From Verrucomicrobiota bacterium (GTDB taxonomy: Bacteria > Verrucomicrobiota > Verrucomicrobiia > Opitutales > Opitutaceae), in NCBI GenBank assembly GCA_016721945.1, contig JADKHC010000005.1:1-64000 (forward strand): a DNA stretch of 64,000 nucleotides, read 5' to 3'. How positions within the stretch are numbered: position 1 is the stretch's first letter; each line of letters starts with the position of its first letter. This document shows positions 27,735 through 35,772 of the stretch, piece by piece. Below the pieces are notes generated by a model. It did no database searches, was not told the DNA's origin, and saw nothing but the letters and a program-made list of their open reading frames with translations. The position numbers were made by a program, and so were the translations under genes.

Positions 27735-29168
27735 ATGGCCATCCGCACCCGCATCTTCCTCGTTTACCTCCTGCTCGTCGGCGGCGGCGCGTGGTATCTC
27801 ATCGCGTGGGCCATGAACTCCGTCCGCCCGCGCTACCTCGAATCGATGGAAGAATCCCTCGTCGATTCCGCCAACCTCTTCGCCTCCACCGTCGAAGCTG
27901 ACGCCATCACCGATGGCCTGATCAAACCCGACGCCCTGCGCCGCCTCTTCGACCCCGCGTACCACCGCAGCCTAAACGCCCGCATCTACAGTCTGAGCAA
28001 AACCGACATCGATCTCCGTATCTACGTCACCGATACAACCGGACGCGTGATTTACGACTCCAACCACGGCGTCGACGAAGGCAAAGACTACTCCCAATGG
28101 CGCGACGTCCGCCTCACCCTCGCTGGCGAATACGGTGCCCGTGGCAGCCGCGCCGAAGTCAATAACGACGCCTCGCTCGTCATCCACGTCGCCGCTCCCA
28201 TCCACGCCGAGGGCCGCATCATCGGCTCGCTCACCCTCGGCAAACCCACCCGCTACATCAACGAACTAGTCGCCGTATCCAGACGCCGCATCTTCTGGGC
28301 CGGCCTCGTTGGCGGCATACTCGTCGTCTTCACCGGCTTCGCCTTCTCCGTCTGGCTCACCACCCCGATCGAACGCCTCACGGCCTACGCCCGCGCCGTG
28401 CGCGACGGCAAACCCGCCACCCTGCCCCGCCTCGCCGGCCGCGAAGTCACCACGCTCCAAACCGCCTTCGACGAAATGCGCGACGCCCTCGAAGGCAAAA
28501 AATACGTCGAGCGCTACACCCAGACGCTCACCCACGAAATCAAAGCCCCGCTCTCCGCCATCCGCGGCGCCGCCGAACTCCTCGAAGAGCAGACCATGCC
28601 GCCCGACCAGCGCGCGAAATTCCTCGCCAACATCCAGCGCGAATCCGTCCGCATCCAACAGCTCATCGACAAACTTCTCCAACTCTCCGCCCTCGAAGCC
28701 CGCAAAGGCCTCGGCCCCACCGAGCCCGTCGAACTCTCCGCGCTCGCCCGCACGGTGATCGACAGCCTCGCCGGCACACTCCACGCCCGCCGCCTCACGC
28801 TCGACCTCCGCGCGCCCACGCCCATCACCCTCCAAGGCGAACGCTTCCTCCTCCACCAAGCCCTCGCGAATCTCCTCCAAAACGCCGCCGAGTTTTCGCC
28901 TATTGGTGCCACCGTCGTTGTTACCCTAACCAAGCACGCCCACCAAGCCGTGATCGAAATCGAAGACAACGGCCCAGGCCTGCCCGACTACGCTCAAGCC
29001 AAAGTTTTCGAACGCTTCTATTCGCTCCCGCGCCCCGACACCGGCGCGAAAGGCACCGGCCTCGGCCTAAGTTTCGTCCGCGAAATCGCCCACCTCCACC
29101 ACGGCGAAATCACCCTGGAAAACCGCCCCGAGCGGGGCTGCAAAGCGACGCTCATCCTACCAGCCTAA
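27735..29168 (+). CDS. creC: CreC-like sensor histidine kinase
   Basis: The 477-residue protein has a first membrane segment at about residues 7-28, a periplasmic sensor region to about 180 (with DLRIYVTDTTGRVIYDSNHG, a CreC-type PAS/cache-like strand), a second membrane segment near 185-207, a HAMP linker, and a kinase core. The phospho-accepting histidine is in QTLTHEIKAPLSAIRGAAEL. The ATP-binding motifs are NLLQNAAEFSPIG (N box), IEDNGPGLPD (G1) and GTGLGLSFVREIA (G2). It pairs with the CreB-like regulator upstream. CreC in enterobacteria responds to metabolism and to penicillin-binding-protein inhibition; the stimulus here is unknown. Confidence 0.85.
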   Translation: MAIRTRIFLVYLLLVGGGAWYLIAWAMNSVRPRYLESMEESLVDSANLFASTVEADAITDGLIKPDALRRLFDPAYHRSLNARIYSLSKTDIDLRIYVTDTTGRVIYDSNHGVDEGKDYSQWRDVRLTLAGEYGARGSRAEVNNDASLVIHVAAPIHAEGRIIGSLTLGKPTRYINELVAVSRRRIFWAGLVGGILVVFTGFAFSVWLTTPIERLTAYARAVRDGKPATLPRLAGREVTTLQTAFDEMRDALEGKKYVERYTQTLTHEIKAPLSAIRGAAELLEEQTMPPDQRAKFLANIQRESVRIQQLIDKLLQLSALEARKGLGPTEPVELSALARTVIDSLAGTLHARRLTLDLRAPTPITLQGERFLLHQALANLLQNAAEFSPIGATVVVTLTKHAHQAVIEIEDNGPGLPDYAQAKVFERFYSLPRPDTGAKGTGLGLSFVREIAHLHHGEITLENRPERGCKATLILPA

Positions 29169-29200
29169 CCCGCCCTGGCCTCGATTCCGTCCAGGATGTC

Positions 29201-29836
29201 TCACTTACGTAAACGCCCCAAAAGATGGGTGATCGCCAAAGAGAAAACGTGGGCATTAGGGCGAAAATTTGTGACCACTGGATAAGAATTCGAAGCGCGG
29301 GATCCATATGCATCAGAAAAGAAATAACGGTAACCAAAATTAACCGAAGTCCGCCGACCCAGTTGATAGCTCAATCCTCCTCCTAAACTTCCGGACCAGC
29401 AATCGCCAGAGTCTCCAAAAATATTTTTGTGAGGTAAATCAAAGTCCACCACACTATGACCCAGGGAGATACCAAGATACGGACGGACCTTTTTGTTATC
29501 GGTTACAAAGATGTACCGAAACGCAGCTTGAATAGGCGTTACAGTGCATGTGGATGAGATTTTTCTGGTTACGAGAACTCCCCCATCTAGGTCCCTATGA
29601 TCATATTTCCCTCCTTCATAGCGAATGCGGGAAAACTCAACACCCACCTCAAAGCGTTGCTCCAGACCAAACGCACCGCCCCAAGCCAGTGCACCGCCAA
29701 CACCAATAGAGGAGTTATAGCCAGGCATAGAACCAAATTGCACCTCGGGCCGCAGGTAAAACGCCGCGTCCGCCCGAAAAGCAGCCGTGCATAAAACCAA
29801 TATCATAGCGCCCACCCCAAAGAATCTTTTTGTCAT
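29201..29836 (-). CDS. Outer-membrane beta-barrel protein
   Basis: The 211-residue product has a signal peptide (MTKRFFGVGAMILVLCTAAF, cleavage after ADA). Alternating strands follow, such as FYLRPEVQFGSMPGYNSSIG, GLEQRFEVGVEFSRIRY, VRPYLGISLGHSVVDFDL and RRTSVNFGYRYFF. These resemble OmpW/opacity-like eight-stranded barrels. The C-terminus does not end in phenylalanine. It lies on the opposite strand between creC and creD. A role in the envelope response is possible from position alone. Confidence 0.65.
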   Translation of the reverse strand: MTKRFFGVGAMILVLCTAAFRADAAFYLRPEVQFGSMPGYNSSIGVGGALAWGGAFGLEQRFEVGVEFSRIRYEGGKYDHRDLDGGVLVTRKISSTCTVTPIQAAFRYIFVTDNKKVRPYLGISLGHSVVDFDLPHKNIFGDSGDCWSGSLGGGLSYQLGRRTSVNFGYRYFFSDAYGSRASNSYPVVTNFRPNAHVFSLAITHLLGRLRK

Positions 29837-30124
29837 GCGATTTCAGTGAAAAACCGAAACTTCAATTAGGAGCAAGCGTAACAGCTCAATCAGGGGAATA
29901 TATGCCGCTCTTCTTTATAATATTAAAAACCCACCTGTTCTACAACAGGTGACTAGAACAGGTGAATTAAAACTATAGCCGACAAATCTTGGAGCTTCGC
30001 CTTAAACACAATCGGTTCGTTCCAGTGTTCCTGAGTTCCATATTCAATATCCTCTCCAGCCCCAGAACGGCTACAGCTTAACTGAAACTACTCTATAGCG
30101 CAAAAACGTCCTCCGAATCTCGAT
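29837..30124. repeat. Intergenic region with a short palindrome and repeat C
   Basis: A small inverted repeat (ACCTGTTCTACAACAGGT) lies near 29933-29950, followed by a related word. An inverted copy of repeat C lies at about 30010-30090. No gene seen between the divergent barrel and creD genes. Confidence 0.5.
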
Positions 30125-30162
30125 TTCACCCCCAATTCATCCAGACTTCACACTCGCTTCAT
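30125..30162 (+). promoter_or_regulatory. Array of four cre-tag-like CreB binding repeats
   Basis: TTCAC at 30125, TTCAT at 30136, TTCAC at 30147 and TTCAT at 30158 are separated by exactly 6 bases each, giving an 11-bp period. The published CreB target in E. coli is TTCAC-N6-TTCAC, and creD is its most strongly controlled gene. The array ends 22 bp before the ATG of the creD-like gene here. It therefore probably is the CreB operator of this promoter. Confidence 0.75.
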
Positions 30163-30184
30163 GCGCGCCCGCTAACCTGCGGGC

Positions 30185-31636
30185 ATGGAAAATCCTCCCG
30201 ACCTTCCGGCCGCCTCCGCGCCTTCGTCTTCGCCCACGCCACTGCCGACTAACGGCCTCACCGGCGCCATCCGCACCTTCCTGAAGCCGTTCGCGTTGAG
30301 CCTGAAACTCGGCAGCATCCTCGTGCTGGTGCTGCTCCTGCAAATCCCGCTCTTCATGATCCGCGGTCTGCTCGACGAACGCTGCTCCCGCCGCGAGGCC
30401 GCCGTACGCGAGATCACCGAAACCTGGGGCCGTACCCAAAACATCGTCGGCCCGATCCTCGTTGTGCCTTACCGCACACTCCGCGTCCTCGAAAAGGAAA
30501 CTGCCGTCAACGGCCACTCCGTCCGCACCACCGAAGAACGCATGGGCACCGCCTACGCCTGCTTCCTCCCCGAAGAACTCACAGTCGAAGGCAACATCGA
30601 TCCCTCCAAGCGCCATCGCGGCATCTACGAGGCCGTCGTCTACACTAGCCACCTGAAACTCTCTGGTCGTTTCGCCGCACCCGATCTCAAACCACTCGGC
30701 ATCGCCCCCGACGCACTGCAATGGAACCGCGCTTGGATTTCCTTCGGCATCTCCGATCTTCGCGGAACACGCGAAACCTTAAAACTCGCCTGGGACGGTC
30801 AAACGCTCCCGCTCACACCCGGCACACAGATCGAAGGCCTCCGCGCCGGATTGCATGCCGATCTTTCTGCCACCGCCAATATCGTAGCACCCAACGGCCC
30901 ACACACGTTCTCCATGGAGCTGTCGCTCAATGGCAGCGGCACCCTCGCCTTCGCTCCGCTCGCCGTGCAGACCAGCGTTCGCCTCAAATCCCCCTGGGCC
31001 GATCCCAGTTTCACCGGCGCCTTCCTCCCGACCGAACGCGAAATTACTCCGGCCGGCTTCAACGCTCTTTGGAAAGTCCCGTATTACGGACGCGAATACA
31101 GCCAACAATGGACCTGCCTTGCCAATCAAGCCGCGCTCGACACCGACAAAATCGATCCTTCGTGCTTCGGCGTCGATCTCGTGACTCCAGTTGACAGCTA
31201 CCGCTCGGTCGAACGCGCGACCAAACACGGTGCGCTCTTCATCACACTGCTTTTCACCGCGTTCTTTCTCTTCGAAGTCCTCGCATCGCTCCGCCTGCAT
31301 GCCCTGCACTACCTGCTCGTCGGCGCGGCGCTTTGTCTCTTTTACCTGGGTTTGCTTTCGCTCTCGGAATTCAGCGCCTTCGGCACCGCCTACCTCATCG
31401 CCGCCGCCTCATCTACACTCCTAATCGGACTCTATTGCCGCAGCATCCTGCGCAGTGGCACGCGCTCATTCCTCATCACCGCAGCACTCAGCGCCATCTA
31501 CGGCTTCCTCTATTTCGTGCTGCAAATGCAGGACTACTCCCTCCTCGCTGGCACCGCCGCCCTCTTCACCGTGCTCGCCGTCGTGATGTACACCACCCGC
31601 AAAGTCGACTGGTCCAACCAATCCCGAACCACTTAA
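30185..31636 (+). CDS. creD: CreD-family inner-membrane protein
   Basis: The 483-residue protein is a typical CreD. It has a first membrane segment near residues 40-58 (SLKLGSILVLVLLLQIPLFM) and the conserved start of the large periplasmic domain (IRGLLDERCSRREAAVREIT and WGRTQNIVGPILVVPY). Late in the domain come VDLVTPVDSYRSVERATKHG and LFITLLFTAFFLFEV. About five more membrane helices follow. CreD is induced by CreBC and affects envelope integrity, colicin tolerance and beta-lactam response in proteobacteria. Four cre-tag-like repeats lie just upstream, and a VIT/VWA protein with a sorting tail follows. Confidence 0.92.
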   Translation: MENPPDLPAASAPSSSPTPLPTNGLTGAIRTFLKPFALSLKLGSILVLVLLLQIPLFMIRGLLDERCSRREAAVREITETWGRTQNIVGPILVVPYRTLRVLEKETAVNGHSVRTTEERMGTAYACFLPEELTVEGNIDPSKRHRGIYEAVVYTSHLKLSGRFAAPDLKPLGIAPDALQWNRAWISFGISDLRGTRETLKLAWDGQTLPLTPGTQIEGLRAGLHADLSATANIVAPNGPHTFSMELSLNGSGTLAFAPLAVQTSVRLKSPWADPSFTGAFLPTEREITPAGFNALWKVPYYGREYSQQWTCLANQAALDTDKIDPSCFGVDLVTPVDSYRSVERATKHGALFITLLFTAFFLFEVLASLRLHALHYLLVGAALCLFYLGLLSLSEFSAFGTAYLIAAASSTLLIGLYCRSILRSGTRSFLITAALSAIYGFLYFVLQMQDYSLLAGTAALFTVLAVVMYTTRKVDWSNQSRTT

Positions 31637-31660
31637 CCGTCTCCTATTAACAGAAACGCA

Positions 31661-31675
31661 TCACGTATTACGTGA
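31661..31675. promoter_or_regulatory. 15-bp perfect palindrome upstream of the VIT/VWA gene
   Basis: TCACGTATTACGTGA reads the same on both strands around a central base. It lies 25 bp after the creD stop and about 80 bp before the VIT/VWA ATG, a sensible place for an operator of a dimeric regulator. No known regulator can be named. Confidence 0.4.
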
Positions 31676-31754
31676 CACTATTCCGGTAAGCATCTCCCAG
31701 TCGTTTGTCATCTATTAAACTACAAACTAATCCTCTGAACTAATTTTATCTCTC

Positions 31755-33764
31755 ATGCAAAAGCTCCTATTTTCCATTCTCTTCGCCACCGTCGCGCTGG
31801 CTTCCTGCGCGGCTCGTGCAGCCGAGTCTTCTGACAAAACGCTTTCGCCCTATTTCTGGGTGAAGTCTTCCTCCACCAAGGGTGCCGATTCGCCAAGCAC
31901 CGTCGATACGCTCCCGCTCAAAGCCACTCACGTCGAGGCCACGGTCGCGGGCGTGATCGCCGATGTGCGCGTCACCCAGATCTACACTAACTCCGGCAAG
32001 GTTCCGCTTGAAGCTGTATATATATTTCCTGGTTCGACCCGCGCCGCTGTCCACGGCCTCACGATGACGATTGGAGATCGTCGTCTGGAAGCGAAAATCA
32101 AAAAACGCGAAGAAGCTCGCCGCACCTACGAAGCCGCCAAAGGCGAAGGCAAAACCACCTCGCTGCTCGAACAACAGCGCCCGAATGTTTTCCAAATGAA
32201 CGTCGCCAACATTCTCCCCGGCGACGAGATCAGCGTCGAATTACGCTACACCGAACTACTCGTACCGACTGATGGCGTTTATGAATTTAGTTATCCCGGC
32301 GTGGTCGGTCCGCGCTATTCCAATAAACCCTCTGAGGGTGCCGCATCGACGGACAAATGGGTCGCGAACCCCTACCTAAAAAAAGGCCACACCGACCCGA
32401 TGCTCTTCGATCTTTCGGTGCAAATCACCGCCGGTCTTCCGCTTCAAGACGTGGCCTGCCGTACTCACGAAACAAAGATCACCTACAAAAACGAAAGTGA
32501 AGCCCGCATCGCCACCAGCCCCGACGACGAGTCCGCCTCGAACCGCGATTTCATTTGCAACTACCGCCTCGCTGGCGGCGCGATCCAGTCCGGTTTGCTG
32601 CTCGCCGAGGGCAAAGATGAAAACTTTTTCCTCCTCATGGTGCAGCCGCCCGCGCGTCCGCAACCAGCACAAATCCCGCCGCGTGATTTCATTTTTGTCA
32701 TCGACGTATCGGGCTCGATGCATGGCTTTCCACTCAATACCGCCAAAAAACTCATGGGCGATCTTCTCGCCACCCTGCGGCCCAGCGACACCTTCAACAT
32801 CCTCACGTTCGCGGGCGAAAGCCACGTATTCAAGCCCGCTTCGGTGCCCGCGACCCCAGAGAATATTGCCGCCGCTATCAGATTACTGGATCTGGAAAAC
32901 GGAATGGGCGGAACCGAACTGTTGCCGGCACTCCAAAATGCGTTTGCCCAGCCACAGGCCGAAACAATTTCACGCTCCATCGTCGTCATCACCGACGGCT
33001 ATGTAGACATCGAGGCCGAGGCGTTCGAGCTCGTGCGCACCAAGCTCAATCGCGCCAATCTTTTTGCCTTCGGTATCGGCTCGTCTGTAAACCAGCACTT
33101 AATCGAAGGCCTTGCGCGAGTGGGCCAAGGCGAGCCCTTCATTGTTACCGGCACTGATCAAGCCGAACCTGCCGCTGTAAGATTTCGTGAATACATTTCC
33201 ACACCCGTGCTCACCCGCGTCGCACTCGATTTCGGAGGTCTTGAAACTTACGACGTCGAACCATCCGCCATCCCTGACGTACTCGCCCAAAGGCCCGTCA
33301 TTGTCTTCGGCAAATGGCGCGGCGCAAAAAGTGGCCGCATCACCGTCCGCGGGCAATCAGGCGACCAGCCTTACACCAACACCTTCGACCTAGCACAAGC
33401 GACAACGCTCTCTTCTGTCGACGGACTCGCGCACCTCTGGGCCCGCACCCGAATCGCGCAAATCGGCGATCTCGTGAATCTGCAATCCACTGATGAGCGC
33501 GTCACTCAAATCACCAATCTCGGCCTGACCTACAACCTGCTCACCAAGTACACGTCCTTCGTCGCCGTCGACGAAGTTGTTCGCCGAACTACATCTAATC
33601 TGGAAACCGTGAAACAGCCGCTGCCCTTACCGCAAGGCGTGGAGAACTCCGCTGTTGGCCAAGACGTACCAACCTCGCCCGAACCAGCGACGGTCGGCCT
33701 GATGGCAATCGTTGGTGCGCTTATGCTAGTCATGTTTATCCGCCGGAAAAAACAAACCACCTAA
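31755..33764 (+). CDS. VIT and von Willebrand A domain protein with PEP-CTERM tail
   Basis: The 669-residue exported protein starts MQKLLFSILFATVALASCAA, which offers both a lipobox (LASC, Cys18) and a signal peptidase I site (ARA). Residues about 50-175 form a VIT domain (VRVTQIYTNSGKVPLEAVYI and FPGSTRAAVHGL). Residues about 308-480 form a VWA domain with an intact MIDAS: DVSGSMHG, the threonine in GGTELLPAL and ITDGYVDIE. The end is a PEP-CTERM signal: PEP at 642-644, a hydrophobic helix (ATVGLMAIVGALMLVMF) and IRRKK. Such tails are cut by exosortases, and one is encoded next door. Comparable VIT/VWA proteins in marine proteobacteria and in Bacteroidetes have dedicated sortase or exosortase partners. 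Confidence 0.9.
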   Translation: MQKLLFSILFATVALASCAARAAESSDKTLSPYFWVKSSSTKGADSPSTVDTLPLKATHVEATVAGVIADVRVTQIYTNSGKVPLEAVYIFPGSTRAAVHGLTMTIGDRRLEAKIKKREEARRTYEAAKGEGKTTSLLEQQRPNVFQMNVANILPGDEISVELRYTELLVPTDGVYEFSYPGVVGPRYSNKPSEGAASTDKWVANPYLKKGHTDPMLFDLSVQITAGLPLQDVACRTHETKITYKNESEARIATSPDDESASNRDFICNYRLAGGAIQSGLLLAEGKDENFFLLMVQPPARPQPAQIPPRDFIFVIDVSGSMHGFPLNTAKKLMGDLLATLRPSDTFNILTFAGESHVFKPASVPATPENIAAAIRLLDLENGMGGTELLPALQNAFAQPQAETISRSIVVITDGYVDIEAEAFELVRTKLNRANLFAFGIGSSVNQHLIEGLARVGQGEPFIVTGTDQAEPAAVRFREYISTPVLTRVALDFGGLETYDVEPSAIPDVLAQRPVIVFGKWRGAKSGRITVRGQSGDQPYTNTFDLAQATTLSSVDGLAHLWARTRIAQIGDLVNLQSTDERVTQITNLGLTYNLLTKYTSFVAVDEVVRRTTSNLETVKQPLPLPQGVENSAVGQDVPTSPEPATVGLMAIVGALMLVMFIRRKKQTT

Positions 33765-33962
33765 GCCGTAACCATTCAGTTGGGAGCCAGCGATGAACAC
33801 CGATGAGCACAGATTGGGGCAGAAACAACATCAGGATTTTGGCGATCTGATCGCTCACGGTCTGGTTAAACAGGAAACTTCTCGCACGGCGTTAAAACAA
33901 ACCTCCGGGGCATCTGTGTCTATCAGTGTGCATCGGTGGCTCCATTACATGGATACGGCTAA
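33763..33962 (-). repeat. Dispersed repeat A between sorting target and exosortase
   Basis: This is an inverted copy of the A repeat found at 6184-6380 and 22290-22478, matching over nearly its entire length. It fills the space between the VIT/VWA gene and the exosortase gene. An open frame through it (from 33793) is in phase with the exosortase frame by chance. The exosortase ATG I chose (33949) lies in its last bases. Confidence 0.75.
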
Positions 33963-34785
33963 GAAACACGTCGTCATATACCAAGTGAGCAAAAATCTAA
34001 TATACTCACGCACGGCCATCGTGGCCATGCTCTGCCTCGCCTGCTGGCCGGTAGCGCGCTGGTACGTGGCGCGTGCAAGCGATGGCTCGGACGAGCCTTG
34101 GGGACTTGCGGCGCTGGCGGCTGCATTACTGTTCGCGCCACGAACCGGCTGGACCGAACCGCTCGCTAGAGGCCGGTTATGGTTGCTCTGCGGGCTCGTC
34201 GCCATCTACGCCGCAAGCTTTGTGTTCGTACCGCCACTCGGACATGCACTGCTCTTCGTTACAGCAATTGGCATTGCAGTCGGTCGGCGCGGTTTTCCGC
34301 TCGCTTGGTGGTCTCTATTGGTTCTGTCGCTTCCGATCATTGCCTCACTGCAATTCTATCTTGGTTATCCGCTACGACTGGCGACTACGGCGCTCTGCGT
34401 ACCACTACTGAGACTGGGCGGACTCCATGTCACAAGCGAAGGCACCGCACTGCACTGGGCCGCCGAAACCGTGATCGTCGACGCGCCGTGTAGCGGTATC
34501 CACATGTTATGGACAGGGCTATTTCTCGCGGCGACGCTCGCCTGCTGGCAGCGACTCGACTCACACGCAGCGTTTCGCCTGCTCCGTCGCGCGAGCTTCG
34601 CTGTCTTCGTCGCGAACGTCCTGCGTGCGACCGCGCTGTTTTGTATCGAATCAAAGGTTTGGCCATCGCCGTCATGGGCGCACGAGGGCGTGGGACTCGT
34701 GCTCTTCGGCGTGGCGGCTTTGGCGATTTATGCAGCCAGCATTTCTTCAACCCAACCTACCGCGCAAGAGCCCGTCACGCCATGA
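33949..34785 (+). CDS. Exosortase
   Basis: The 278-residue protein is a polytopic membrane cysteine transpeptidase-like enzyme with about eight hydrophobic segments. All three exosortase active-site residues are visible: Cys181 in IVDAPCSGIHMLW, Arg226 in FVANVLRATALF and His245 in PSWAHEGVGLVLF. Exosortases recognise PEP-CTERM tails and cleave or transfer the protein; the adjacent VIT/VWA protein carries one. The frame extends upstream to 33793, but those 52 codons lie inside a dispersed repeat, so I place the start at the ATG at 33949, or possibly later. Its stop overlaps the ATG of an EpsI-like gene (ATGA), so the two are coupled. Confidence 0.9.
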   Translation: MDTAKKHVVIYQVSKNLIYSRTAIVAMLCLACWPVARWYVARASDGSDEPWGLAALAAALLFAPRTGWTEPLARGRLWLLCGLVAIYAASFVFVPPLGHALLFVTAIGIAVGRRGFPLAWWSLLVLSLPIIASLQFYLGYPLRLATTALCVPLLRLGGLHVTSEGTALHWAAETVIVDAPCSGIHMLWTGLFLAATLACWQRLDSHAAFRLLRRASFAVFVANVLRATALFCIESKVWPSPSWAHEGVGLVLFGVAALAIYAASISSTQPTAQEPVTP

Positions 34786-35318
34786 AGCCTATCGCTCTGC
34801 TTATCATTCTGTGCCTTACCGCCGCACTGATTCCATTGCGATCGTCATCGATTCAACACGATAACTCGGGCAACACTTTCCCCGGCTGGGACGCAGCTCC
34901 ATTACCGAACTATCTCACTCCGATAAAACCTAGCGCACGCGAGGCGCGCTTCGTCGCAAATTTCCCAGGGCAGATCGGCGTGTTCACCGATGGTACGCGG
35001 ACCTACGTGGTGCGCTGGGTGCGCACGGCCACGCGCAAACTTCATCCAGCGTCGGATTGCCTGAGAGCGCTGGGCTACACGGTAAAGCCGACCCCGATTT
35101 TTGCCTCAGTCGATGGTTCGCACTGGGGCACATCCAGCGCTCAGCACGGCAGTGAGAAACTGCGCGTGCGCGAGCGAATCATCGACTCTGCCGGCCGGGA
35201 GTGGACCGATGTTTCGGCCTGGTTTTGGTCGGCGGCGTTGGGTCGCAACGCCGGGCCCTGGTGGGCCGTCACGATTTTTGAACCGAACCAAGTACCAGAA
35301 CTTAAAGCAGCTCTTTGA
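34782..35318 (+). CDS. Exosortase-associated EpsI-like protein
   Basis: The 178-residue product has an N-terminal membrane/signal segment (MKPIALLIILCLTAALIPLR) and a periplasmic domain that includes GQIGVFTDGTRTYVVRWVRT, then KLHPASDCLRALGYTV, which resembles the conserved His/Cys region of EpsI-type exosortase partners, and WFWSAALGRNAGPWWAVTIF. EpsI-like domains occur fused to or next to exosortases and probably act with them. The ATG overlaps the exosortase stop. Its 3' end overlaps the end of the convergent small lipoprotein gene by 17 bp. The family call rests on position plus the H-x-x-x-x-C motif. Confidence 0.7.
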   Translation: MKPIALLIILCLTAALIPLRSSSIQHDNSGNTFPGWDAAPLPNYLTPIKPSAREARFVANFPGQIGVFTDGTRTYVVRWVRTATRKLHPASDCLRALGYTVKPTPIFASVDGSHWGTSSAQHGSEKLRVRERIIDSAGREWTDVSAWFWSAALGRNAGPWWAVTIFEPNQVPELKAAL

Positions 35319-35700
35319 TCTTGTTGTAGACCGCGTAGGAAAGTTTCTCGTTGCCAATCGTACCTGCACGGATGCGAACGGTGGTGAGCGCGTCGGACTG
35401 CTTTTCCACTTTGATGCTGATCTTAATATCTTCAGCAGTGCGCGCGGTGATGATCGCGACCAAGGCGTCTTTTTTCTCCTCAATCTTGGAAAACTGGAGC
35501 TCGGTGACGGCCTTGCTGGCGGCACGCTCGACCACCTCGAAGCGGCGGTCGATGTTCACCTGGAGCTCGCCGCGCAGATAGAGGACAACGCCGGGTGTCG
35601 TGCTATCCACGATCGACACGCAGCCGACCTGGAAGGCAGCGAGAGCAAAAAATGTCGCCACGAGCAGGCCGCGGCAGGAAATGAGCTTGGAGTTTTTCAT
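35302..35700 (-). CDS. DUF3568-like small lipoprotein
   Basis: The 132-residue product starts MKNSKLISCRGLLVATFFAL and has a cysteine in AAFQVGCVSIVDS that fits a somewhat weak lipobox. The mature domain (VVLYLRGELQVNIDRRFEVV and ERAASKAVTELQFSKIEEKKD, then AEDIKISIKVEKQSDALTTV and RIRAGTIGNEKLS) matches the pattern of DUF3568 proteins, short beta/alpha lipoproteins of unknown role. I chose the ATG at 35700 because it gives a normal signal peptide; the frame is open 15 codons further. It runs convergently into the EpsI-like gene. Confidence 0.65.
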   Translation of the reverse strand: MKNSKLISCRGLLVATFFALAAFQVGCVSIVDSTTPGVVLYLRGELQVNIDRRFEVVERAASKAVTELQFSKIEEKKDALVAIITARTAEDIKISIKVEKQSDALTTVRIRAGTIGNEKLSYAVYNKIKELL

Positions 35701-35772
35701 GGGAAGAGAGCGCGAATGGACCGCGAATACGGCCAATGGTTTCATTTCGTTAAAACAAAACCCGGCGCTTTC

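Noticed and set aside
33793..33948. 52-codon N-terminal extension of the exosortase
   Set aside because: The extension (beginning MNTDEHRLGQKQ) is encoded by dispersed repeat A, which also occurs at two intergenic sites, so it is not conserved exosortase sequence.
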